Shown here piece by piece: positions 12,017 to 21,600 of a stretch of DNA of 64,000 bases; positions within the stretch are counted from its first letter, which is position 1, and each line of letters opens with the position of its first letter. The notes below the pieces were generated by a model that was given only the letters and a program-made list of their open reading frames with translations, was not told the DNA's origin and ran no database searches. Source of the DNA: Hansfordia pulvinata (taxonomy: Eukaryota; Ascomycota; Sordariomycetes; Xylariales); assembly GCA_006538405.1 (NCBI GenBank), contig BJKQ01000005.1, forward strand, positions 806,001-870,000, written 5' to 3'. The translations under genes and the position numbers were made by a program.

Positions 12017-13825
12017 GCCATTCCCAATGGTTCCACGGGATTGTGTATTTTGATATTGGCTTCTATGAGGCACAAAAGTGCCTCTCGGCGGCTGGCAGCA
12101 ACTGTAACAGCACTTCACAGAATAGCCTCCGTCTTATCTTCGACGCTTACGGGGTGAGGCAGCTAGAAACTAACTTCGGCCGAGGAGCAGCGCATGGCTT
12201 GCGGGTTTTGCTGAGCCGCAGCGAAGTCGGCGGCGGAGAGATGGCTGGGAAAAGGGCGAGACGCCGCTTTGTAGTTGAGTTTTCGAAGATGTGGATGGAA
12301 ACAATGAGACGGACTGTATTATTGACAATATATGATCATAGAGAGACCGCCGGCGCATAATTGAGAGGCGATTGGAGGTGCAACAGGTACGGCCAGCTCC
12401 CGTGACTTTATTCAATTGGTGTCTGCGGTGGCAGTGTGACATGAGGCTGAGCGATGAGCAAGCCTTGTCAATGTAGCATCTATGCAGCCCTTGCTACGAT
12501 AAATATTGCTGGGGAGCTGCGATGAGACTTCTAGACCGAGGACCTACCTCAGGTAGTCTTCGGCGATATGTTTGTGCATTCTGATTGACAAGACACGACA
12601 TGCAAGCTGGTGTCGCTTGTCAATAAGTGCGGCTCGAATAGTGCAGGGAACGGACTATGACGGCCGTGGATCTTTCCAGGGGCAGGGGGCGAAACGCGTT
12701 GCTGCCTTGGGCTGCTGTCACTGGCTTTGCCCCTTTCCAATTTTCGCAGCAGGGGCTTGTTATAGGTTCTCGGCACGCTGGGGTCAGTCAGAAGCAGCCA
12801 GATCGGCAGGGAGTGGCAGGACCGTCGTGCTCGTTGCTAACTAGTTGACAAACCCCAGGCCATATTCCTCACAAGGTCACCACGTTGGAGGACGAAAGCA
12901 TCGTTCCAGCCAACTTGGAGACCCTCCGCCGCTCAGGCATCCCTTGTCTTTCACTTTGCAGAGCCACCGGGGTCGAAACACAACTGGCGGCTGCCTGGCT
13001 TGATCAAGCCTGGCTCTCGATGAATGGACTCGGTGGTCCTCACATTCGAATGAAGCAGGGTTCTATGCCTGGTCGGTTCTGATGAGCCACGAGTATGCTG
13101 GACCGAGCCTCGACTGCGAGACCTGCCCCTTTGGTCGTAGGGCAGCCACACGTGTGGAGGCTGACAGATGAGAGGCCGCGGCCCTCTCGGCCGTTAGTCA
13201 TGAGCGCCAGGAGGCGACATTGCGGATTGCTAATAACGAGCAGGGCGCCAGGGCCATGCGCATCTTGCATCGGGAAGGATCGCAACGGAGAGATCCCTCC
13301 CCCGTTATGGGGCGGCGATCATCAGCACTTTGTTGTTGGACTTGCCAGGGTCTGGCCGCCCGGGCTCCAGCCGACCTTTTGGCTTGTCTGTTTCAGCCAA
13401 GGACTGTGAGATCTTTATAATCCCGGTCTTCGAGAAGACGTCGCGTTAGGGCGGGGGGTGAGTGTGTGGGCGATGGGGCTCGGATCCCGGGAGCAGCTGA
13501 GCTGAACTGCTACGATGTCTGCCTGGCCGGGGTCCTCCTGCGATCCTTTTTTTTCTATTCTGTTTGACAGTATGCGCCCCATTGTTTTTGGGAACAAGCT
13601 GCTATAGTTGAAGCCATAAGAGAGCTGGGGCGGCTCACTTTGACCTGACAGCTCTTCGATAGGCACACTTGTCTATTCCGTTTCTCCTCTCCTAAGCCCT
13701 GTTCACCACCAAGACTCTGGTAGTCTCGTCTCGTCTCGTTCTGCCATTCATTCATTCCAACCACACTCTTTTCAATCAAAACTCTGCATTCTCTTCTAAT
13801 CTTCAGTCACTCACTCACTTCCGCC
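12017..13825. other. Intergenic, no gene seen; promoter of GH114 gene
   Basis: About 1.8 kb with only short, uncorroborated open frames. The last 250 bp are strongly pyrimidine-rich with repeated TCGTCTCG and CATTCATTC elements, typical of an ascomycete leader, and run directly into the start codon at 13,826. Confidence 0.6.
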
Positions 13826-14749
13826 ATGATGCAGCCCTTCTTCGCCCGAGCCGCCCTCCTCCCGCTGGCGGCACAGGCCGTGATCCTGTCCGCGTCGGCG
13901 GCGTACGTCAGCATCTGGCAGCCGCGGGTCGGCGTGTCGTGGAACTACCAGCTGTCGGGCGAGCTGACGGGGCAGTCGGACGGGCTGAGGGTGTGGGCGG
14001 TGGACCTGGAGGACACGAGCAAGGCGCAGAAGGAGGCGCTGGTGCGGCAGGGCTCCAAGGTGGTGTGCTACTTCTCGGCGGGGACGTTCGAGGCCGGGCG
14101 CAGCGACGCGGGGCAGTTCCCGGAGGGGGCGAAAGGCCGGCGGATGAGCGACTGGGACGAGACGTACGTCGACATCCGGGCGCCGGCGGTGCGCGACATC
14201 ATGTCGGCGCGGATCCGGCGGGCGCGCGACCAGGGCTGCCACGGCGTCGACCCGGACAACACGGACAGCTGGCAGGCCGACAACGGCCTGGGGCTGACGC
14301 GCCGCGACGCCGTCGAGTACGTGCGCTTCCTCGCGGGCGAGGCGCGGCGCGCGGGGATCGCCATCGGGCTCAAGAACAACGGCGCCATCGTCGCCGACGT
14401 CCTCGGCGCCGTCCAGTTCAGCGTCCAGGAGGAGTGCCACGCCCAGGGCGACTGCGCCGACTTCGCCCCCTTCGTCGCCGCCGGCAAGCCCGTCTTCAAC
14501 ATCGAGTACCCCAAGGGCGACGGCGTCGTCGACAACGCCAACGTCGACGGCGCCACGCTCGCCGACTTCTGCCACGGCCAGGGCGACGCCGGCTTCAGCA
14601 CCATCATGGGCAACAGGGACGAGGTCACCCGCTGGTATCAGCCGTGTCCCCAAGACGACTCCTCCTCCTACTCCTCTTCTTCTTCTTCCTCTTCTTCCTC
14701 CTCTTCTTCTTCTTCTTCTTCTGATGATGATGATGATGAGAGTCACTGA
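13826..14749 (+). CDS. Secreted GH114 endo-alpha-1,4-polygalactosaminidase-like hydrolase
   Basis: Intronless, 307 aa. Residues 1-26 form a signal peptide ending in an Ala-rich cleavage region. The rest matches the GH114 family: WNYQLSG near 39-45, VVCYFSAGTFE (79-89), WDETYVDIR (110-118), GVDPDNTD (140-147), GLKNNG (181-186) and QEEC (201-204). By analogy with Aspergillus Ega3, which cleaves alpha-1,4-galactosamine in galactosaminogalactan (residue assignment from memory), Asp144 and Glu202 are the likely catalytic pair. The likely role is cell-wall or extracellular-matrix remodelling outside the cell. The C-terminus is unusual: a serine run of roughly 20 residues followed by DDDDDESH, encoded by a TCT/TCC microsatellite and (GAT)5. 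No GPI signal is visible. The second codon is also ATG, so the protein may start one residue later. Confidence 0.9.
   Translation: MMQPFFARAALLPLAAQAVILSASAAYVSIWQPRVGVSWNYQLSGELTGQSDGLRVWAVDLEDTSKAQKEALVRQGSKVVCYFSAGTFEAGRSDAGQFPEGAKGRRMSDWDETYVDIRAPAVRDIMSARIRRARDQGCHGVDPDNTDSWQADNGLGLTRRDAVEYVRFLAGEARRAGIAIGLKNNGAIVADVLGAVQFSVQEECHAQGDCADFAPFVAAGKPVFNIEYPKGDGVVDNANVDGATLADFCHGQGDAGFSTIMGNRDEVTRWYQPCPQDDSSSYSSSSSSSSSSSSSSSSSDDDDDESH
14660..14739. repeat. Coding (TCY)n plus (GAT)5 microsatellite
   Basis: Nearly pure C/T tract to 14,722 followed by five GAT units. It encodes the Ser/Asp tail of the GH114 protein. Such a tract is prone to slippage, so tail length could vary between strains and could also be miscounted in the assembly. 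Confidence 0.9.
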
Positions 14750-15801
14750 AGGGTGACCGAGGAGTTGTTTTCAGTCTTCTTTTCTTTCTTACCCCTTGTC
14801 TTTTTTTCTTCACGTGTTGATAGGTAACTGTCGACTTGGTGACTGAACTTGAGGACTGACCTTCATCCCTGACATCAATGTATCCCGTATGTCTCGACAG
14901 AGCCGAGTTGACACTCTCTCAGTTGTGACGGTCAGCACACATGAGACCAGAACCGTCCATTCCCATACCTTTCTTGTACATAGCATCATTTATCTATGGG
15001 AAGTAGTAAATTCAAATTCCTCGAAATAAGCAGTCTGGCTTGTATGCAAGCGAGTAGGTGTGCTCAGATTGTCTACTCCTGGCACTACAACACTGAATGA
15101 AAGCTCATTTCAGAGTCGAATCGCAACTGTAGCAGGTGGACGGAGGTCAACACACAGTAACCACGTCCACTGAGACAGTGCGCTACAGCACCTGACAGCG
15201 CGCTGGAATGGCCCCCTAAAAGGCGACATCTAGTGGAGAGCAGTCGGCGGCCGGGCGCTGGCATAGCCCGCTAACTTCTAGTAGGAATTGCACATCCAGG
15301 GCCGCTCCTCAGTGGTTAGGCTGCCTGAAGCGGCGCTGTGACAACTGCTAAGGCATTGGATGCGTCCACTGTCTGGGCAGGTTTATTGACTGGCACCCTT
15401 GAATCAATCCCAATGGATTCATCCATCCATCCACACATCTCGCGTCGACGCGCTTCCACCACCACCCCCAACATCCCATCCCAGTATCTCCAACCCGCGC
15501 CCCGATCCAACTCCACCGGCCAGAAATATAGCACACTGCCGTACAGGACGCCCGTGATACCCAGCCCGCCCGTCTACTGAGCAGCCTCCCGACATGGCAT
15601 CTTGATCGCCCGGGACAGCCCGTCACAGCCCCGCCCCCACCACGCGGCCCAGCACCTCCTGCTCCTCCGTCCGAGTCCACATAGCCCGTGTGCACCTCTG
15701 CAGCTCCGCAGAGGCTCCGCTCATCGTGGACGGCCTACATACCTCTCCCGCCATACGCGTTCTCTCCCGCTCTCCCCCCCCCAGTCTCGCCTCACCTCGC
15801 C
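14750..15801. other. Intergenic, no gene seen
   Basis: 3' region of the GH114 gene and upstream region of CDC26. Short open frames near 15,338-15,695 have no recognisable content. The last 200 bp are C/T-rich and should be the CDC26 leader. Confidence 0.6.
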
Positions 15802-16863
15802 ATGCTGCGCAGACCACCGACAACGCTGGCCCTGTCCTCGGAGGACATTGCCTCGTACGAGGACCGCCGCGCCGCCCAGCAGCAGCAGCGCCTCCACGAA
15901 CAGGAGCGCCAGGAGCGCCACCGCCGCCAGCAGCTCCAGCTTCAACAGCACCAGCAGCCCCGGCCCTCCGCCCTCCGCGCCGCCCAGCACCAGCGCATCA
16001 CCGGCGCCCCCGCCCTGTCCTCCCCGCCCCCGGCCCCGGCCTACGGCGACACGAGCAGCGCCGACGAGGACATGCGCGACGTCGAGGAGGAGGAGGACGA
16101 CGACGACGACGACGATCAGGAGACCAACCAGAACACCGAGAGCTTCGACGAGGAAGACGACGCCAACAGCAACAACCAGGCCCACCACCACCAAGCCCAC
16201 CATCACCACCAGCACAACCCCGACCTCGACTCGGACGACGACGACGCCCACCCGATCCCTCCGCGCATGCGCGCTCTCGACGACGACCCCTTCCTGTCCC
16301 GCGGCTCCCAGTCCTCCCTCTTCCTCCGCCACCGCCAACAAGACCCCCAGTCTCCACCCCACCCTCGCCAACAGCCGCAGCCGCAGCCACAGCACCAACA
16401 GCAGCAGCAGCAGCAACAGCAAAGGCGACGCCAACCTCAACCCCAGCTCCCCCGCGCCGCCGCCGCCGCCGCTGCTCTGCCCTCAGCTGCCGCCGCCGCC
16501 GAGGGCCCCCGGCGCCCGATCCCAGCCTCGACGGCGACAGCTTCATCGTCCACGCGACGCGACCCCCACCAGGCCCCCCGCACGCGCATGCCCCAGGCGA
16601 CGCGCCACGCGCGCTCCGGGTCCGCGGCCAGCGGCTCGGCGGCCGCCGCGGTCTCGGCGTCGCGCTCCGCCGCCACCAGGCACGGCAGCGAGCCGCCCAT
16701 GACGCATCACCAGCATCATCATCACCACGGCGCCGGCGGCGGGCGGGCAGCACCGCCGGCGCCGGCGCGCACCCGCGACGAGCGCATCGGCACCGCCGTC
16801 ACCACGTCGGGCCCCACCGCCGCGCCCAGCGGGGCCGCGCCCCCGCAGCCAAGGCGGAGGTGA
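15802..16863 (+). CDS. cdc26: Anaphase-promoting complex subunit CDC26 (APC12), low-complexity expanded
   Basis: Single exon, 353 aa. The first residues MLRRPPTTLALSSEDIASYE are the hallmark of CDC26 (MLRR-PT-L-L---DI--YE), the segment that docks into the TPR subunit APC6/Cut9 and stabilises the anaphase-promoting complex. A conserved (R/D)ERIG motif recurs near residue ~326-330 (RTRDERIGT). Between them lies about 300 residues of low complexity: Gln-rich 25-60, an acidic E/D run, His-rich segments, a QQQQQQQQQ run and poly-Ala runs. Human CDC26 is about 85 aa, so this protein is several times longer. The ATG lies in a CGCCATG context after a pyrimidine-rich leader. GC-rich triplet repeats make open frames in other phases; those are shadows. 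An undetected intron inside the low-complexity region cannot be excluded. Confidence 0.8.
   Translation: MLRRPPTTLALSSEDIASYEDRRAAQQQQRLHEQERQERHRRQQLQLQQHQQPRPSALRAAQHQRITGAPALSSPPPAPAYGDTSSADEDMRDVEEEEDDDDDDDQETNQNTESFDEEDDANSNNQAHHHQAHHHHQHNPDLDSDDDDAHPIPPRMRALDDDPFLSRGSQSSLFLRHRQQDPQSPPHPRQQPQPQPQHQQQQQQQQQRRRQPQPQLPRAAAAAAALPSAAAAAEGPRRPIPASTATASSSTRRDPHQAPRTRMPQATRHARSGSAASGSAAAAVSASRSAATRHGSEPPMTHHQHHHHHGAGGGRAAPPAPARTRDERIGTAVTTSGPTAAPSGAAPPQPRRR
16395..16426. repeat. CAG/CAA repeat encoding polyglutamine in CDC26
   Basis: Run of CAG and CAA codons giving about nine consecutive Gln, flanked by further Gln/Pro-rich coding sequence. Confidence 0.85.
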
Positions 16864-17945
16864 AAGAAGCACGTCGACGCTTCGAGTTTGGGGAGGCCGG
16901 TAACTGGCGGTTGGATGGAGGCTGGCCGGTCGGTGCGCGTGTGTGCCTCAACGGTCTCAACGGCCGTTGGGGGCCAGGGAACGTGACAGGGTTGTTCCCG
17001 TCCCAGGGGCACATCTCGTCTTTCCGGCTCCGACATGGGGACGACGGGAAGTCCAGGGAAATCGGGGCACGAGGGGCCGTCGAAGCAGGGGCGAGCGTGT
17101 CGCCGCAATGGGAACGAATGGTATTGTGAGAGCATAGCTACTGTGAGGGCATAGCGTTTTGATTTAGATCTACAAACTGGCAGCGCGGCGCGTTCAGCTT
17201 GGAATAGGCCGTTGTTGGGTTACCCAAGGCAGGAAAATAGAGAGCATTGGAGCGCCTGTTCTTGACGTGAAACTCTTCTCTCCAGCATTGTTGAATGCTG
17301 GATCTACAGCACACGTTCACTTCACGATCCCCACCCTCGGCCTCTCGAAGGGTGAAACTAGAGGCGTTGGCCAGAGCCGATCGACCACACCAGGGATCAA
17401 TAGACTGCCTGATACATCGAAAGCGAAAGTCTATTCTGGCTGCACAAGAACCCGTACATCACAAGACTCAATCGTAATACCGCTCATCAGCTCAGACGGG
17501 ATAAATTGTCTCCCTATGCGGTGACCGAGAAGCAACCGATGCCGCGTGCCGGCCCAGTTGTCCGGAATCTGTCTTAAAGAAACACGGCGGCGTGGCGATA
17601 CCCTCAGTACAGCCTCATGCATGCCCAAGACTCGAGTGTCTCAAAAGTCAGAAGGGCTACCGGTTTTCTCGACAAATCCGAGTCCTGCTCAAACTCCTCC
17701 AACCGCGAACGCAACCAGCCATCCGCGTCCCGGACTTCAAATGGGAGGCCCCAGGCAGGGGCAGCGGCGAACCGCAACCTCGCCCGTCCCTTGTGAAGCA
17801 AATGGGAATTACTCCCCTTCCTCGCCAACTGCCCGCCAACCGGCCTCTCAGCAACAGCAAACGATATAAGCACATTCAACGGTCCTCCCTCGCAACAATC
17901 CAGCCGCCTCCGCCAGACGAGCCGGAAGACGGAGGAGACGTAAGG
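16864..17945. other. Intergenic, no gene seen
   Basis: About 1.1 kb between CDC26 and the tRNA gene. Only short open frames in several phases and no recognisable product. Confidence 0.55.
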
Positions 17946-18062
17946 GCCGGCTTGGAGCAGTGGCAGCTCGTTGGTCTCCGGTGCGCCTCTCTCTCTCTGT
18001 CTCTGTCTCGAGAGAGAGGCCGGGATAGCCAAAGATCATGGGTTCGATCCCCATAGTCGGTG
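17946..18062 (+). tRNA. tRNA-Arg (anticodon CCG) with 45-nt intron
   Basis: A full cloverleaf can be drawn. The acceptor stem GCCGGCT (17946-17952) pairs with AGTCGGT (18055-18061) with two G-U pairs, and the discriminator is G18062. D stem GAGC/GCTC is 17955-17958/17966-17969. Anticodon stem TTGGT/GCCAA is 17971-17975/18028-18032, with loop CT-CCG-G before the intron. The T arm is ATGGG-TTCGATC-CCCAT. Anticodon 17978-17980 is CCG, reading CGG. The intron 17982-18026 follows position 37 as is canonical; it contains a CCGG that can pair with the anticodon and a CCTCTCTCTC/GAGAGAGAGG hairpin. A run of ten T residues follows at 18,078. Confidence 0.88.
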
Positions 18063-18077
18063 CGTCTGCTTCGTCTC

Positions 18078-18087
18078 TTTTTTTTTT
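18078..18087 (+). terminator. RNA polymerase III T-run terminator
   Basis: Ten consecutive T residues start 15 nt after the tRNA-Arg discriminator base, the expected Pol III termination signal. Confidence 0.8.
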
Positions 18088-18676
18088 CTTCTTCTTCTCC
18101 TTTAAAGGAAGAAAGTCAGCTTCCCTCTCTCTAAAGCGATTGACAGTGTCTGTTCCCGTAGTGGCCCCTCGGGATGACTCAGAACGGGGTCAAAACGACG
18201 GGATTCGAGTATTCGCGACACGACATGGTACGTATAAGGCTCACGAACCAATCCATACTACTGGTCTCTACTCATACCAGGTGTGTTCGTGTTACATCAA
18301 TGTTTTTGCTCTGCCCATGAAGCGAAGCAATGAATAGGCTGGGATTGGTTCCTTCGGTATAATGCTCTAGCCTCCAGGGACCAGGTCCATTCACGTGCCC
18401 AAATTCCCTTCAAGCCCCATAATGAAAGAAAGCATCGCTATAATCGTTAAAATCAACCGTTCTTGTTGAATGCCCAGCTTCACTTGCCAGTGTCCCCACC
18501 ACCACTCAGCCAGTCTCCACTGCAAGTATAATCAGACAGCCCCGGGAATCAATCAAAAGCGCAATTACAAATTCAGTAATAGAATAATACAAACGCCAAG
18601 GCTATGCATACACGAAAGGGCTCCCTAAGGGCGCAGATGATGGCCGACTTCAGTCCTCCGGTCGTCTTCCCACTTT
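18088..18676. other. Intergenic, convergent 3' region of TAF2
   Basis: Holds the 3' UTR of TAF2 on the minus strand. No gene is seen. Confidence 0.6.
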
Positions 18677-21600
18677 TCACGGCGGCGACTGTTTCGGGCC
18701 CAACTTGAGCTTGATCTTGGGCCGCGCAGCAGAGGCCGATGCTGGCGGCGAGCCACTGGGTGTGCCCGGCGGCTGGGCTGGCTTTGGCGCGGGGGGGAAG
18801 CCGATGGGCCATTCGTCTTGGACGGAAGCGGCTTGCGCTTAGGGTCTGGAAGGGTTTTGCGAATCTTCTGATCACTGCTGCCGCCCGACTGGGCCAGCGT
18901 CGTGGATTGCGACAGCGAGTGGCTCGAGCTTGACTTCTTCATCGGCGGCGGAGATGAGGACGGAAGAGGCTGACGGGCTGTCGAACTCTTGGATGAGCCC
19001 AGTTTCAGAGGCGTCCTGGCCTTGATGCTCGAGTTCTTCGAGTCCAACAGCTTGCTGGATGGCCGCGGCGGTGCAGGAGACATGTCCTCCCTCTTCAGCC
19101 CCTTGATCTTATGCCACTGGTTGAACTTGACCGTGATGACCTTGGAAGGTCTTCTGGTCAACTTCTCGATGCGCCTTCGGCCCTCTTTGGACAGCTTCTT
19201 GGTGTCGAGTCTGAGCATCTTGGTAGGGCGACCGCTGTCTATGTCGGTGCTGGCGCGCTTGAGAGGTTTCGAGGCCTTCAAAAGCGGCTTCGCCGCACTT
19301 CCACTGCTGCCGCTCGACCCAACAGGTCGAGGTGTCGCCAGTCCATTGGGCTTCGAGGTGGCCGCTCCGTTCGGCTTAGGTGTGGATGAGCCAGTCGGCT
19401 TGGGAGTGGATGATCTCGATGGGGGCTGGGGAATTTCTGCCTCGATGGTGTGACGCATCTTCGAATGCGCGCTGCCTTCGCGGTCCGAACTCTTGGGTTC
19501 TTTCTTGATCATCGGAGTTGTCGGCAACGCGGTCTTCTGGGTCGCGCCCGACGCCATGGGCTTCGATGGCGCAGGTGACGGCCTTGAAGGGCCTGGTGAC
19601 GGCTTTGACGGGGCCGGAGATGACTTTGAAGGGACAGACGACGGCTTTGATGGGGACGCAGAGGGCTTCTGCGCTGGAACTTTCTGAGCTGGCAGCTTTT
19701 CGCTTGAAACCTTGTCGAGAGGAGGCTTCGCTGCTGGTTCCGGCACTCTCCACGCTGGGGCTGGTGTCTTCTCCTTCTCCGACGGTACCTTCTGAGCAGG
19801 CGGCTTCGAAGTCGACACCTTGGGGGTCGAAGCCGGGACCTTGGAGGCCGAAGCTGGGACCTTGGAGGCCGAGGTCGGAAGCTTGGGCGTCGGCGTGGCC
19901 GCAGCCGGCTTGACACCAGCTCCCACAGCCGGCGTGCTCGCTGGCGAGCCAGGCTTTGCGCTGAAACTAGAAGCTCTGCTGATGTTCAAAGTGATTGTCC
20001 GCTTCGGGGGCTCTGGTTTGGTGACGATTCTGGCCTTGGGGATGTAGGCTGTCTTCGGCTTGGTCTTGTAGTGACGCTTGAAGTGCAGCCAGCAAGAACC
20101 CCTGCTCTTCTCGCCGCGACGAGCAGTCCAGTAGGTCGGGTATTTCAAAACCAACGGGAAAGAATAGTCTTCCTTAACAAGGAGAGAGCACAACTCGAGC
20201 AGGTTCATGCGCTCGGCGACCGTCAGGACGGGAGAGTTCAAAGCCTCCCAAACCGCATCGGGCAGGGCCTCATCCTCTTTGAAGACATCTCTCAGGGCAG
20301 CCAGCGCAGTAGGCAGGTCCTCTTGGCGCGCCTTGGCCTTCTGCTTGGCAATGATGTCGGAGCTCTCCTGTTCGACGATCAGGCCGTCGTCGCCAACCGG
20401 TTTGGGCGCGGCCTCCTTTTCCACCGTGTCCTCCCCGATGGCAAGTGCGGCAAGACCACGGCACAGCGACTTGAACAGTCTGTCTCGCACGTACGGCGAC
20501 GGATCGGTGCCTATGAGGGCGAGGAAGAAGCGCAGGAATGACGGGTTGGCCAGGGTGCCCAAATCGACCAGCGCCTCACAGGCCTTGATGCGGACGGAAT
20601 CGTGCGTCCTGTCCTGCAGATACTGGACAAACACAAGCGGGTCTACTGGGATGGTTTTGCCTTTCATCAGGATGCATAGAGCATCCAGGGAGGCCACGGT
20701 GAAGCAGTTCTGGTAGGACGGCGAGTACTCGTCCATGCGACGGTAGCGCTCAATCTCGTCCAGAGCGAGGTCCCGGAAGTCCTGCAGCTCAACATCGCCC
20801 ATCTCGACGTCGTCGTTGCCGTCTCCAAAGGACATGGACATGCTCAGGTCCTGATTGGCCTTGGCCTTCTTCTCGTCGTGCACCAACGAGTTGGCAAGTG
20901 CCTTGAGGAGCCTGCAGATGTAGAGCTGGTCCGAGTAGACGTTTTCCGAGTTGTTGTTGCCGCGCAGCTGCTCGAGGATCAGGTTGCGAGCCTCCTGGGG
21001 GCAGTTGCCGTCGTTGGCGCGGACGCGGGCTATCGCCTCGGGGATCGCGCTCTGCACCGCGTACTGGCGCTTGTCCGAAAAGTTATTTGGGCGAGGCTTG
21101 TCGGAGTCGGGCTGGCAGAAGAAATGGCGGAAGGACTTGCGCAGGTGGACCAGTCCTATCCAGTCCGTGTCCTTTACCGCGTGTCGCGGGAGCAAGTCTG
21201 CCGCCATGGTCCTGATCTCGAAGTAGTAGCGCTGGTCCACAAGGGACCGGCAGAGAATCGTGGACACCAGGGGATGCGGCCCGGACATCTTGAAGGCCCG
21301 GTCGAGGAAGAGCATCGACTCCTGCTGTGCGACAACATCTCGGTCCTGCTGCAGCTGCGACACGTACATGTACGGCGGCTGGTTGGTCTTCATCTCGCAG
21401 ACCCATTCAAAGTCGGCGTCCATCCTGATCCATTCGTACGACTCTTGGTCCATCTTGGCTTCCATCTCGTCGTCCCAGTCCTTCATGTGCCACTCGTCCA
21501 TGTCCTCGGGCTGCTGCAGCACGTCGCCGAGGAAGTGGACTTGCGTGTCCTCCTGGCCATCCTCGTTGGCCTTGGCGTTGCCTGCGATTTGTCTCTCGCG

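Noticed and set aside
13811..14746. 311-codon antisense frame across the GH114 gene
   Set aside because: Shadow frame: the sense strand encodes a clear GH114 protein, and the antisense product is Arg/Val/Ala-rich without a domain.
15602..17129. Long overlapping frames in other phases across CDC26
   Set aside because: Caused by GC-rich triplet repeats; only the phase starting at 15,802 has the CDC26 signature.
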